In this document: in pieces, positions 11,801 to 22,567 of the stretch | How the letters are laid out: each line of letters begins with the position of its first letter | How positions within the stretch are numbered: the first letter of the stretch is position 1 | DNA from: Leptidea sinapis | Lineage: Eukaryota; Arthropoda; Insecta; Lepidoptera; Pieridae | Direction of reading: 5' to 3' | Length of the DNA: 64,000 nt | Assembly (NCBI RefSeq): GCF_905404315.1 | Contig: NC_066288.1 | Location: 6,844,501 to 6,908,500 of the forward strand | Notes under the pieces: model-generated | Databases searched by the model: none | What the model was told of the DNA's origin: nothing | What the model saw: only the letters and a program-made list of their open reading frames with translations | Program-made: the position numbers and the translations under genes

Positions 11801-12125
11801 ATTTACTTATATATTGTAAAATAGTTCAGTCATGACAGTTAAATGCTTTATTTTTACGCAAACTAAAACAAATACATACTTCAGCTTTGCATAATTTTAC
11901 AGTTAAAGTTATGACATAACTAGGAAGGGAGGTCGTTTTATAATACGGTAGATGATTTTGAAACAATGCACCGTTATGTTAAATTATTCATCATAACAGA
12001 AAGACATACTTGTGGTAATATAAAGTGGAGGAACTACACCATGAGTTTTACAACGTATTTAGGGTACCTTTAATTACGGGAATATACGTATACAAATTTT
12101 TATTTATAAAGTGATATTCCTAACT

Positions 12126-12250
12126 TACGTTACGTCCGAGTGCTCTTACTACTGAGCCGACCGTTGGAGTGACGTATGGTTCGTAAATCTTGGTATGTCT
12201 TGTTTAACTCTGAGGTTGTGGCTCCATCTACAGGATCTACTTTACTCGGA
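12126..12250 (-). repeat. tRNA-SINE fragment
   Basis: CCGAGTGCTCTTACTACTGA and GCCGACCGTTGGAGTGACGT are the complement of box A and its flank. GAGGTTGTGGCTCCATCTAC is the complement of the SINE body. The box B half is missing. Confidence 0.65.
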
Positions 12251-12684
12251 CGGAACTCCAAAGGTCACGGGTAATTTTCAAGATACCGATTGTCTTTCTG
12301 TCCGCATTTAATCTGTGACGCATTTCGGTCCACTGCATCTCTACTAAACGTGAAGATTAGAAACCACCACCTTTTGCGGTGTAACCCCGATCAACATAAA
12401 GAGCGACCCGAGACAATATTTTAGTCAAAATGGTTTTCTACCTTACTATGTACTTGTTGTTCATCAATGTGGCTGGTAATAAACTTGAATTATTGCCCGT
12501 TTTAAACCACAAATCCCATCGAGCAATTGTTGCGATAGGAACTACTTTTCAGCAGTTGGATATTGATTACTTCTTTCTTCTTCTACTATATATGACGATC
12601 ATAATAAGCGTATAAAATAGATATTATTTAAAAAGTCTACTGGCACATCTTATCTTTAGTTATCAGAACAATAAAGTTATATAG
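12251..12684. other. No gene supported; short signal-peptide-like ORF
   Basis: A 61-codon + strand ORF at 12430-12615 starts with a hydrophobic MVFYLTMYLLFINVAG, then NKLELLPVLNHKSHRAI. An acceptor-like TTTTCAG occurs inside it. Without homology or a partner exon I do not call it a gene. Confidence 0.2.
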
Positions 12685-13192
12685 CCTGGCTTCAGCCCAG
12701 AGACATTGACTGTCAAATCTGGTCTAGCGCGCCCCAATATCAGCTCGAACCATTTAACCGCGTGCTAAGCAGAACTGTTCGAGTTGTCGGGGATCTATTG
12801 CTCTGTGAATGGCTTAGCGTTGCATAGAGACGTCTCTTCATTGTATATCTTCTACCGCATTCATCACGGAGTGTCTTCCGAAGAGCTGTTTGGCCTGTTT
12901 CTTGCCGCCGAATTCCAACTTCGCATGACACGCCACAATTTAGGATATCATCTCTACCATCTGAATGTGTGGTGTTCCTCAATAATACGACTTTCAAGTA
13001 ACTTTAAACCACGTACAACCAGGTAATGTAATGATTCTTTGTGCAGTGTTTCCATGGAGTTACGATATAGGTACCCTTTAAAAAAGGGCGTACGGCAACA
13101 CTCCCGTGATTCCTCTTGTGTTGTAAGAGAATGTGGGCGGTGGTGATCAGATTAACATCAAGTGACCCATCTGTGCAAAAAAAAATATGAAA
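12685..13192 (+). pseudogene. LINE-G C-terminus and 3'UTR
   Basis: APQYQLEPFNRVLSRTVRVV, GDLLLCEWLS, then in the next frame FYRIHHGVSSEELFGLFLAA and EFQLRMTRHNLGYH. The 3'UTR holds CTCTTGTGTTGTAAGAGAAT and TGATCAGATTAACATCAAGTG. The pattern is that of jockey/CR1-like LINE C-termini common in Lepidoptera. Confidence 0.8.
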
Positions 13193-13326
13193 AGTACACA
13201 TAGTTTATTTGAATTAAATATAAATGTTGAACGACATGGTGTTGTTTATGTTTGCTTTCTCTATTGTTTTTTTTTTTGAACATTTTGTTTAAACTACGAT
13301 GACAAACAATATTTGAAAACAATATT

Positions 13327-13520
13327 TTATGAACGATGCGGGACTCGAACCCACGACCTCTCGCGTTCCGTGCGAGTGCTCTTCCATCTGAGCTCACCGT
13401 TCGAGTGACGTATCGTCATAAAATGTTGTATGCTTTGTTCAACTCTCAGGTTGTGGCTTCATCTACAGGATCTACTTTACGGTTGAAAACCTGGTCAACC
13501 CCAATATATGCATATTAGGG
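13327..13520 (-). repeat. tRNA-derived SINE
   Basis: On the minus strand: box A GTGAGCTCAGATGGAAGAGC, box B TGGGTTCGAGTCCCGCATCG. The body carries GATGAAGCCACAACCTGAGA. This is the best preserved copy in the window. A tRNA gene call would be wrong: the flanks do not close an acceptor stem, and the same unit repeats elsewhere with a constant body. Confidence 0.8.
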
Positions 13521-14284
13521 AATTGAATTCAGATGTCTCTTTTCCAAATCTAAACTTAGTTGATAATAACTGAAACATAATCTAACCGACAGCTTCTAAG
13601 ATGTAAAATGTACATCACATATATCTTTAAAACAAACTATACTACTTCATAATATCACAGCTGTGAGTTCTCAACAGCTTTTCAACTTTAGACTCCTTAC
13701 GAACAATTCTTACGAGCTAGACAATTTTATACATTTCAACCACGTCTGCACGTGCAAAGATTTGCACGTCGTAACATGCAGTCAGATATTGTGGCTTAAG
13801 ATATAAAGTTGAATACCACATAAGAGCACAAAGATTATTCGCCAGTTTCATATTTTATAACAAATAAAACTTCCTGCCTTAGTCCTCCTTCACGTTAAAT
13901 TATCTCTAAATTTAACGCTCAATCATGATAGAATTGTTTAATGCGCTGCATAGAATTTCCAAGCTTAACGAGTGTTTCACAAACAATAAACAGAATTTAA
14001 GCGCTTCAATTATTTTATGACATCGTGAAACTGAACAGAATTGAACGAGTACTTTTGCGGATTTATTTATAAAAGGTGACTACTAATATTCAATGTACTG
14101 ATTATAAATAGCGCAAACTCCAGGAAAGGATTATGTTGTGTCCCATGTAATTGATCCCTCAATCAACAATTGAAACCATAGTATAGTTTGCAAAATACAA
14201 ATACTTGATTTCATTTCTTTACACTCACTGCAAATAACTTAAAGTACAAAATTTACTATTTTTGTTATGGTATAGACTACTAGA
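13521..14284. other. No feature recognised
   Basis: AT-rich. Contains GTCTGCACGTGCAAAGATTTGCACG near 13744-13768, a small inverted repeat of TGCACGT/ TTTGCACG type. Nothing coding seen. Confidence 0.3.
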
Positions 14285-14722
14285 TAGTTTGTGAACGTCT
14301 GGATCACTTGGCGTTGCGTAGAGACTTCATTTCATTGTGTCTGCTATCGCATTTATCATGGGGAGTGTTCCGAAGAGCTGTTTCATTCCTGGTTCCTGCC
14401 GCCGAATTCCATCTTCGCATGACACGCCACAAGTTAGGATATCATCCCCACCATATGGATTTGTGGCGATCCTCCAGAGTGCGGTTTTCAAGGAGCCTTC
14501 TTCCACGTAGGTACTACAAAGCTGTGGAATGAACTTCCTTATGCGGTGTTTCCGAGACAATACGACATAGGTACTTTCAAAAAAAACGAGTACACCTTCA
14601 TTAAAGGCCGGTAATGCTCCTGTGACTCCTCTGGTGTTTCAAGAGAATATGAGCGCCGGTGATCACTTAACACCAGGTGACCCGTTCGCTCTTTTGTCCT
14701 CCTTTTCCATAAAAAGAAATCC
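14285..14722 (+). pseudogene. LINE-G C-terminus and 3'UTR
   Basis: ALRRDFISLCLLSHLSWG, then VPAAEFHLRMTRHKLGYHPH and HMDLWRSSRVRFSRSLLPR. These are the end of a LINE ORF2 (RRD...EEL...PAAEFH-R-TRHKLGYHPHH...RFSR-FLPR). The 3'UTR follows with CGGTGATCACTTAACACCAG and a short A-run. 5'-truncated with frameshifts. Confidence 0.8.
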
Positions 14723-15040
14723 ATGAAACGGAAACGTATACCTACCTATTTATTATATATAAATGTTTGTAGGCAGGGACACTAACCAGTGATCTAAATG
14801 GGTCGTCATAAAATATTTTCCTTAATATAAACAATGCGTGTTTCCATATCAATGTCACTGCGATATTTCCTAACAATGATTTTCTGATTGTTTCATTTTC
14901 GATATCAGAACGAGGACTGGATGTAATGTTACACCAGATTCTCCCCGCGATACGATATCTCATCGCGAACAGACCGAGAACAAGATAAAGGCTGATTAAT
15001 TTATCAGAGTATAGTTGTTGTGTCAACGCAGAGATATTTG

Positions 15041-15350
15041 TTTTTTTATGACATTTAGCGACGAGACGAGGCGGACGTTCAGCTGATGATAATTGATACG
15101 CCTTGCCCATTACAATGCAGTGCCGCTCAGGATTGTTGCGAAACCCAAAAACTCGGAGCGGAACTACAATTGCGCTCGTCACCTTGAGACATAAGATGTT
15201 AAGTCTCATTTGCCCAGTAATTTCACAAGCTACGGCACCCTTTAGACCGAAACACAATAATGATTACACATTAATGCTTCACGGCAGAACTAGGCGCCGT
15301 TGTGGCACCCATAATCTAGCCGGCATCCTGTGCAAAGGAGCCTCCCACTG
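15041..15350 (-). repeat. SINE-A copy
   Basis: Full length, minus strand, ending CCTCCCACTG at 15350. A 171-codon minus-strand ORF (14742-15257) runs through it and is a by-product of the repeat, not a gene. Confidence 0.9.
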
Positions 15351-15956
15351 TAAAGGTTTTGTATCTTCTCCTTAATAGAGACAATAAGAATAGTGCTAAT
15401 GTACACTTCCTTAGTTTTAAATTATTTAATTAGTTAAAAATTAAGTTAAAATTGAATTGTTTATAGGCCTGAGGCTAGATTGTCATTAAAATGACATAGG
15501 TTTTATTATAGAAGGGAAAAAAATAGATTTTATATAGAACAGACGATATGCCGTCTTCCTTAGGTATATTATCTAGTTTTAGGCCAAGAAACATTCATTA
15601 ATCATGTTAAATGTAGACAACATTTGTATACAAAATACAGCAATAATATATTTATTATTCAATACAACATGCATTAAAACATGTCACCAGTTACAATACA
15701 TGTTCAGAGTACAGTAACAACCATTTGTTATTTATACTTAACATATCACATCATATACTTATTGTAAATATACTAGCATATCGAAATACGAGAGGAAAGA
15801 ACATCTCAAAAGGAGGCACGGCAAGATAGAAAAGGAAAGCGAATCTATTGTTTGAAAATTTTGTTTAAATTTGCATTACACATTTAATTAATAATTATTT
15901 ATTAAAATAATATTTATTAAAAGCTCAATTAATAGACAAGTAAAATTTGAAAACAA
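15351..15956. other. No feature recognised
   Basis: AT-rich. No supported ORF, TIR or LINE end. Confidence 0.3.
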
Positions 15957-16160
15957 AAAGGATGCTGGACTCGAACCTACGACCTCTCGCTTTCCACGCC
16001 ACAACCTGAGAGTTGAACAAAGCATACAAGATTTTATGACGATAAGTCAGTTGAACGGTTAGATCAGTTGGAAAAGCATTCACACGGAACGCGAGATATC
16101 GTAGGTTTAGACCCGCATCGTTTATTTGTGTAATAATCCCAGAAGAGAGAGTTATCACTT
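15957..16160 (+). repeat. tRNA-SINE fold-back
   Basis: A minus-strand tRNA-like head (GACTCGAACCTACGACCTCT, 15968-15999) is fused at 16000 to a + strand copy that runs GCCACAACCTGAGAGTTGAA, CGAACGGTTAGATCAGTTGG-like box A and GTAGGTTTAGACCCGCATC box B, then TAATCCCAGAAGAGAGAG. The two parts face each other. Confidence 0.7.
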
Positions 16161-16680
16161 TATAAACATAACAAATAGCTCAATTAATGCACAAAAGACT
16201 TGTTAAGATAGAAATGTTACAATTATAATAATTTTATAATAGGCTTAACAATCTGACAGTATCATAACAATACTGCCTCGACTTAATCAAATTAATTGAG
16301 TTGTTCCCAATGCGGGATTACGATTGTAAATATAAATACCTTTTAGACAGGCACAAAATACAGCGCTTCACAAAAGTTGTTTCAAAGATTAGAAGGGTAA
16401 ATTAGTGTTCTGGTCATAATTAAGAAACAAATAAGTACTTACTATTAACAATTAAATAACTCAACTATAACGAATTGTTGGCTTGACACTGTCTCCGTTA
16501 TATGAATATTCTGCAGAAATGGTTATGGTTTAAAATTGAGAGTAAAATTTAAAAATAAACATCTTAACTGTTGCCTCTCAAGATATTCTTGATTATGCTA
16601 TCTATGTACGTACATAGACACTTATGTGTCATCACCATAATGTAACCACCAGGCACAAACATATGACTACTACTACGCTG
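16161..16680. other. No feature recognised
   Basis: AT-rich. No ORF above 60 codons; no internal repeat match noticed. Confidence 0.3.
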
Positions 16681-16988
16681 ACGGCCGTTCCCAATATAAT
16701 ATCTACAGATAGAGATAAATTACTACCTTCTGCTGTCAGTAATTATCTGTCAATAATCTGATGCTGTCCCAATGTACCCGATAAGTCATTCTTATCGCCT
16801 TATATTGGGGTGCGTGAATTGAAATTTTCATACAAACTTTTATCGCTGGTAAGCTATATTATGTCGTTCCATTGACAGACAGCGTCTACGGATAAGGTGA
16901 GTTATCGTCGAAAAGTTTATTTGGACAGAAAAGTCAACGATAGTTACGATTTTTATCTCAAGTAAGAGATAGACAGAATATTGGGAAC
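16681..16988. mobile_element. MITE-B copy 2
   Basis: ACGGCCGTTCCCAATATAAT at the left; the inverse ATATTGGGAAC ends at 16988. The interior is as in copy 1, including CGATAAGTCATTCTTATCGC (a 20-base near-palindrome). Confidence 0.85.
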
Positions 16989-16993
16989 TGCAG

Positions 16994-17200
16994 TATGTCG
17001 AGTTTGTAAGTCTTTTGTGGGGCCATGTCTATGCTTGTACAAGAAGATCCCAGAAAATTTTCAAAACAAGTATAACTGTATAAAGAAATCAAAAGAATTG
17101 TTAAAAAACATTTGTATGGTACTATAACATAAATGTATTTCCTAATGATTACAGATTAGGAATGGAGCGACCGCTATTAAATAATAAATTTTATTGTACT
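16994..17200 (+). pseudogene. LINE-I C-terminal and 3'UTR remnant
   Basis: GTAAGTCTTTTGTGGGGCCA, GATCCCAGAAAATTTTCA and AAGAATTGTTAAAAAACATT match 8425-8560. It starts immediately after MITE-B, so that MITE may have inserted at its 5' edge. Confidence 0.65.
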
Positions 17201-17614
17201 ATATTATACCTCGTATATTATATCATTCTTAAGTCTATTCTGTTAATATATGATTACTTTTTATGATTTAAAATTTATGTAATCTTTGGTGGCTTTATAT
17301 AAAACCTACATTAAGATTGTAAAAATAATTGTTGAGTACGCTGTTGATTACTTTAATAAATAAATAAAGAATAGTATAAAAGAGAGAGAATGAAGCTGAA
17401 CCTAAGCAAAGCCAAGGCATTATTTTCAGAATTCCACTGAGAGATACAAGAATAATATTACAGATACAGTCAGTATAATGCGGATTGATCTTATCAGGGA
17501 TAATCAAATACTCAGGAACACCCACACTTGAGTTTCGATATACGACTCCGGGTTGAGTCTTGTGTTAATATTAGAATGATTGGTGATTTGAATAAAGGCA
17601 TAAAAAGGCATTAA
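17201..17614. other. No gene recognised
   Basis: A 76-codon minus-strand ORF (17295-17525) has no motif. AT-rich, with a purine run AAAGAGAGAGAATGAAG near 17378-17394. Confidence 0.3.
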
Positions 17615-17870
17615 TTTTCTCAAAATTTATTCTTTTAGAATTCTTTTTGATGTCACTTCTAATATACGAGTACTAGATACTACTACCGCTTCGGAAACAA
17701 ATATTATATTGTAATAATATAAAATATTATTACAATAAAATCACAAAACTATTTTAATCAGCAGAATCAATAAATTTCAATCGTCAGGCTAAAATATTAA
17801 ATTTACTAGGGCTTCACTCCTGCGCCTCAGCTAAGAAGAAGCCACAAGAAACTCAGCGATGAAAAAAATG
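17615..17870 (+). repeat. LINE-C 3' fragment, split
   Basis: TTAGAATTCTTTTTGATGTC and CTACCGCTTCGGAAACAAAT at 17636-17702, then an AT-rich insert, then AAGAAGCCACAAGAAACTC at 17834-17852, which matches the next LINE-C segment. Confidence 0.6.
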
Positions 17871-17898
17871 TTTGTAACTACATAATATATCAACAGAG

Positions 17899-18211
17899 AC
17901 CAGTGGGAGGCTCTTTTGCACAAGACGCCGGTTTGATTATGGGTACCACAACGGCGCCTATTTCTGCCGTGAAGCAGTATTATGTCAACATTACTGTGTT
18001 TCGGTCTGAAGGGCGCCGTAGCTAGTGAAATTACTGGGCAAATAAGTCTTACAATCTTATGTCTCAAGGTGACGAGCGCAATTGTAGTGCCGCTAGAATT
18101 TTTTGGGTGTTTCAAGAATCCTGAGCGGCACTGCATTGAAATGGGCAAGGCGTATCAATTATCATCAGCTGAACGTCCTGCTCGTTTTGTCCCTTATTTT
18201 CATAAAAAAAA
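17899..18211 (+). repeat. SINE-A copy
   Basis: Full length: ACCAGTGGGAGGCTCTTTTG to CCCTTATTTTCATAAAAAAA. It carries the two GCCGCT(C)AG/CTGAGCGGC arms 60 bases apart that are typical of the family. Confidence 0.9.
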
Positions 18212-18676
18212 TAGACTCTATATAGTTTGGTCCCCTTTTCAATAATAATAAGCGATATATTGAGTACTAGGTACTACATTAATTAAATACTGAATAAACT
18301 CACGAAAACCTTTCACTATCTTAAATCATACTATGTTATATACCTATTACATACAAGTATGTGTAGGCAGGCTTATATCGAAGTTATGCGAGATCCCGGG
18401 AGCAGCCATAAAATTTTATCTCGTCTATTTACAAAGTTGCATTTTGTGATATATTCAAAAGGGATGTTGTGGCGTAGTTTTGCTCGCGAACAATTTTTAA
18501 ATTATGTTTTCTGCTGAAATAACTTTATTTAATACAAGCCTAATAATTAATGTAAGCTTACATAGTTTTATAATGAGTATCCAATTTAGATCTGTGATAT
18601 TTTACAGTTAATGTTTTTTCTTGTTTTTATATTATTAATAATAAATTTAAGAGCTTCCTATCATTTCGTTTGTTAT
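18212..18676. other. No feature recognised
   Basis: AT-rich. AAACAATTTTTAAATTATGT-type sequence only; no repeat match seen inside the window. Confidence 0.3.
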
Positions 18677-18943
18677 TTTATCTACACCCATGCTTTAAAT
18701 ATTCTATTAAAGATTCTAAAACAGTCAACTTATTGCTAACATTAAAACACCCAATGTCAATAACCATTACATCATCCAAACGAGTGTTGTAATGAAATTC
18801 AGTACAACATTATTCCATCCGTTTTCACAATAACACTCCTTTGGATGATATTATGGTTACTCGGACTGGTTTTTTTAATGTTAGCAGTAAGCTAACTGTT
18901 TCAGAATCTTTTATAGAAGATTCATATTGTGGGTGTAGATAAA
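18677..18943. mobile_element. MITE-L, 267-bp fold-back element
   Basis: Ends TTTATCTACACCC and GGGTGTAGATAAA are exact inverses. Inverted similarity continues for ~70 bases (AAGATTCT, AAACAGT, TGCTAACATTAAAA) and reappears around the centre (ATCATCCAAACGAGTGTTGT against ACACTCCTTTGGATGAT), so most of the element is a fold-back. Non-coding. Confidence 0.8.
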
Positions 18944-18944
18944 G

Positions 18945-19194
18945 TCTTGTATGCAACTGTTGATAATGTATTAAATCACGAATGGAAGTTTATGATATGT
19001 TTATGATAGTATAGATGAGTTACTCCTTATTACGCAACAGTTACATAAATAACTACTTAAAACCCATTTTTAGAAGCAGTACACCTACATGCTTTGTGGT
19101 GTTCATCTGAGGCAGTAAACTATCTATCTACTATCTATATTCTCTCAGGATAGATGTTAAAATATTGGTCGAAATATGAATAAGCGATAATCTT
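18945..19194. other. No feature recognised
   Basis: AT-rich spacer to the right of MITE-L with no ORF or repeat match noticed. Confidence 0.3.
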
Positions 19195-19290
19195 TTAAAG
19201 CGCATTTTTCAAGAAATTTCATTCGCACACCAGAAGAATCACAGGAGCGTTGCCGACCTTTGAGAAAGTTGTACGATTGAACGAAAGATT
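19195..19290 (-). repeat. LINE-G 3'UTR fragment
   Basis: CCAGAAGAATCACAGGAGCG and TTGCCGACCTTTGAGAAAG on the + strand are the complement of the LINE-G tail (CGGCAACGCTCCTGTGATTC). Short remnant. Confidence 0.5.
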
Positions 19291-19440
19291 GGGTGAAAGA
19301 TTGGGCGGGTAGATTATTCCTTTTGAGTTACAAAAAATGTATTAGTGACCTAGAAATTAGGCAAACTGACGTATGTGGAAAATAAACTGAAGTGGAAAAA
19401 AATATTAAAGTTTTATTTTTTATGGGAATATAATATGTGA

Positions 19441-19522
19441 CGAGAAATGTGATACGGCCTGGCCATTTCAATGCAGTGCCACTCCAGATTCTTGAAAAAC
19501 TATGAGGAAATACTATATTGTG
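19441..19522 (-). repeat. SINE-A fragment
   Basis: ATACGGCCTGGCCATTTCAA, TGCAGTGCCACTCCAGATTC and TTGAAAAACTA follow SINE-A 3' sequence on the minus strand, with indels. Confidence 0.6.
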
Positions 19523-20389
19523 TAACTTTATGTATAACTTATTTATAAGCCACAATTGTTATCATGGGAGAAAATGTATTAACGTGGGACACCGCAAGGC
19601 TCAGTTCATTTTTCATTTGTAACATTAAGTTACTAATACGACAAAGTTAACACATACATGGGTCATTGTCAAATTTTGCGCAGGTAACCCTGACTAAAAA
19701 GTAATAAACTTATAAAAAAAAATACTCTAAAATGTCTTTTAGTATGTAACTAAATGCCCGTTAAAACAATAGCTCTTTTTGCTTTTACATTTGGCCGCGA
19801 TCTTTAATTAATATTTTGTGATTTATTTCAGATTTTGTGAGTTAGGGTGTAAAAAAATACAACTCTGTTATCATAACGTTTTGGTTTTTATTGTGAAATG
19901 AAACAAATCAGTCCCAAATATTATGGCATTAATGATAATTACAATCTTTTATCTTATAATCACAATTATAACTCTGTTACTTCTTGAATTTTAATAATAT
20001 TAAATTCTATATAATCACTCTAAACATTTATATATTAACTGCTAAAAATAACATATGAATGTATAAATTGGTAACACACTAACATTTTGTTAAATTATCA
20101 TGTTATATTATTAGCTTTTCATAAAAATCTGAAGAATGTCCTTTAAATCTTTGGGACACAAAGTAACAGAGTTGTAACACGGTAACGTAGTTGTAGTAGT
20201 CTTTTTATATTCCTTACTTGACTAAATTGCACTCAGTTGAGCTTGTGATCTTAATGGCGTAAATGTAAACTTCAATATTAATAACAATAAACTTTGTGAT
20301 TTGTATTTACTAATCTATTATTTAACTTTATAAAATAATCTCAAATATTCTTGAAAGGGTAACTGGAAAATGTAAATTACTCATTTTTC

Positions 20390-21535
20390 AAATATGTCTA
20401 AAGCCATATCAAAATGGTAGTAGGTGGTGGTTCTGGAACAATAGCAAGTAAATTATCAAAATACACCTAACATAAATAAGACTCAACTAATTTGAATTTT
20501 GTTGCAGTATGATCGATTGACTTAAAAAACATTTTAACTACACCGTATTCTTCAACTTCAGATAAGGCTTTCCCCAGATATACATAATCCTGTTCTAAGG
20601 TGGAAATTCTAACCAAGATAAAAACACTTAGTTTTATTTTACTGACATGAATATTTTCCTTCTTGATCAAAGCATCTTCATTTTGTTTTGATGTGCCGCG
20701 TTGTTCTGACAAATCAGTGCTAGAAGGTTTTTCTTTCAACTATTAGAGTTTTCGATTATTAGCATCATCATCGGAATCTGAGCTATAGACTATGTTATAA
20801 AATCCTTTTGGTATCCCTGGTTCACAGCAAGACATTCTTGAATTATTTGTTTTTTGTCTAGACCTTTTAATACTCTTCTCTTCAAAAACCTTCTGAATAG
20901 CACATTTCTCTTTCCGATTGTTGACCTTTTTGTGGCGTTTTTAATAGAATTTGATAAGACCTCATATTTCTGTAGATTTGCTAAACTATCAAGCTTATCA
21001 AGATAGCTTTAATTTTAAATTTCTTCCGTTTTTCTCGATTGTATCGCTTTTTATACTTTTGGTAACACTTGTTTATTGCATCTAATTGTTCCTTTAACTT
21101 TATATTAACTCTAAATAATTTCGATCTGTTTCTGTTTACTTGCTTTCTGCCGCGAGAAGCTGCTAAGGTGATGGAGCTTGGAGTATTTTCACGGGAAGTA
21201 GACATCTGAGGTGTAAATAAACGACGATCACCATTTGCAATAATTTTATCTTGACTAGGAGTGGCGGGATTATTTAAACGAGGAGGTGATGGCCCTGGGG
21301 TGTACGAAACAACACGGAGCGCTGTTATCTTATCTTTCCGTCTAGCATTTGCAGATCCCATTTCTTTTTTATTGCTCGATGATCACGAGTTGTCAAATCT
21401 CAAAAAAAAAGTGTTTGTTTGCATTATAGGTATCGCTCTCGATCTTTTATTTTAGATTCTGCATCCATCACGGGATTATTTTTACGCCTTTCTCGGTATC
21501 GTCGCTGCTTCTCAGCAGGCGTCATCAAAATCACT
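20390..21535 (-). pseudogene. Decayed ORF of the 2.9-kb element, basic and coiled, no known transposase domain
   Basis: The start region at 21535 reads MTPAEKQRRYRERRKNNPVM, then DAESKIKDRERYL and a stop (21424-21426). It resumes as LTTRDHRAIKKKW and, after a 1-nt shift, SANARRKDKITALRVV. A long basic segment follows with RGRKQVNRNRSKLFR and KYKKRYNREKRKKF. After more shifts comes KIKLSVFILVRISTLEQDYV, then YLGKALSEVEEYGVVKMFF and VPEPPP. It resembles uncharacterised insect proteins I recall that start with a TPAEKQRRYRER-type basic region and end with a short beta-rich domain (DFVLVKF...YVG...V-FL). The middle of such proteins is missing here. Function unknown. Confidence 0.6.
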
Positions 21536-21700
21536 AAGAGTTTCTTACAGTAAACAGTAGCTATGCTGTAACACGGTTTTTAGGTTTATAAAAATATAAC
21601 TTCAGAATTTATTTATACTCACTATGCTTAGAGAGCACTTAAGAAAAACAGATTATTTAAAAAATTACATACTTCAAAGTTAAAGAATATAGGCATATTC

Positions 21701-21767
21701 AACTCTGTTACTTTCTTAACAACTCTGTTACCACGCGTTAGTAACAGAGTTGCACAGTAACAGAGTA
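21701..21767. repeat. Cluster of four GTAACAGAGTT words
   Basis: AACTCTGTTAC at 21701 and 21721, then GTAACAGAGTT at 21741 and GTAACAGAGTA at 21757. The inner pair is a perfect 11-bp inverted repeat around CACGCGTTA. Other copies in the element lie at 19861 (10 of 11), 19970, 20163 and 22098 (10 of 11). Confidence 0.9.
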
Positions 21768-22567
21768 GTAAATTTAACATGCCATAACAAATAAATGATA
21801 GTGTAAAGCGTAAATTACACGTTTTCTTTCATATTTAGATTATTAACCTCTTTGACAACATATTGTTTCTAAACTAATGAAAAAATAAGTTGTTTACTTA
21901 CGTAATAGATAGGTAACAAAGTGGACGCAAAATAAAAATACGCAGCACCTTGAACGTCTCGCGGCCGACTGACGACTAGTCGTCTACTATACCCCTCCCC
22001 CCGCTCTACTGGTCAACACATAATAGTACAGACATCCCACCCAAACTAGTACAAAGTCGAAACAACGGTTTCTCTATTTGAAGTTGCGATTTACTCAGTA
22101 ACAGAGTATTCCTGACAGATTCACACAGTACGAGGGACAAAGTTTAAAAAAATAGTTATTAAGTGAATTTCGATACCTACCGCTTTTACGGCATAATTTA
22201 TGAATATTTACAATACTCTTTTAATGGTAATGATTTATTTAAGGTAGGTTGATATAGTATAAAATGAAATTATTTGATGTTTATTATAACGGAGTGGTAC
22301 CAGGGACATACAGAGTTTGTAAGGAAAACCTTTCTGTTACCAATAATTATCACAATGTTACAACAAAAAAAAACTAAAAAAAAATAAAACTATCTCTTTA
22401 TTTTTGTTTTGAATGTTTATTATTGCGATGTATATCGTATTTATTATAAATTTTGAAATAGATTATATAATTATCACTAATAAAAATTAATCACAGTTGA
22501 GGGACAAGGTTACCTGCGCGAAAATTGACAATGACCCACATACTTTCTCATTTGAGGATCCTATCTT

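Larger units (their letters stand above)
19660..22537. mobile_element. 2.9-kb DNA element with 33-bp TIRs and unknown ORF
   Basis: Left end GGGTCATTGTCAA(A)TTT(T)GCGCAGG, TAACC...; the right end is its reverse complement with three mismatches over 33 bases. The flanks ACATACAT (19652-19659) and ACATACTT (22538-22545) are an 8-bp near-duplication. The interior holds at least eight copies of the 11-bp word GTAACAGAGTT or its complement (one-mismatch copies included), clustered near both ends. A decayed minus-strand ORF lies at 20390-21535. Both ends are intact, so the boundaries are well supported; the superfamily is not known to me. TIR length and 8-bp duplication would allow P- or hAT-like mechanisms, but no such transposase is visible. 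Confidence 0.85.

Noticed and set aside
12430..12615. 61-codon ORF with a signal-peptide-like start
   Set aside because: No homology, no partner exon and no conserved context; hydrophobic ORFs of this size are common in AT-rich DNA.
13336..13410. Apparent tRNA gene with box A and box B
   Set aside because: The unit recurs with a constant non-tRNA body, and its flanks do not close an acceptor stem; it is a tRNA-derived SINE.
14742..15257. 171-codon minus-strand ORF
   Set aside because: Half of it is SINE-A read through on the minus strand; the same frame is seen, broken, in other SINE-A copies.
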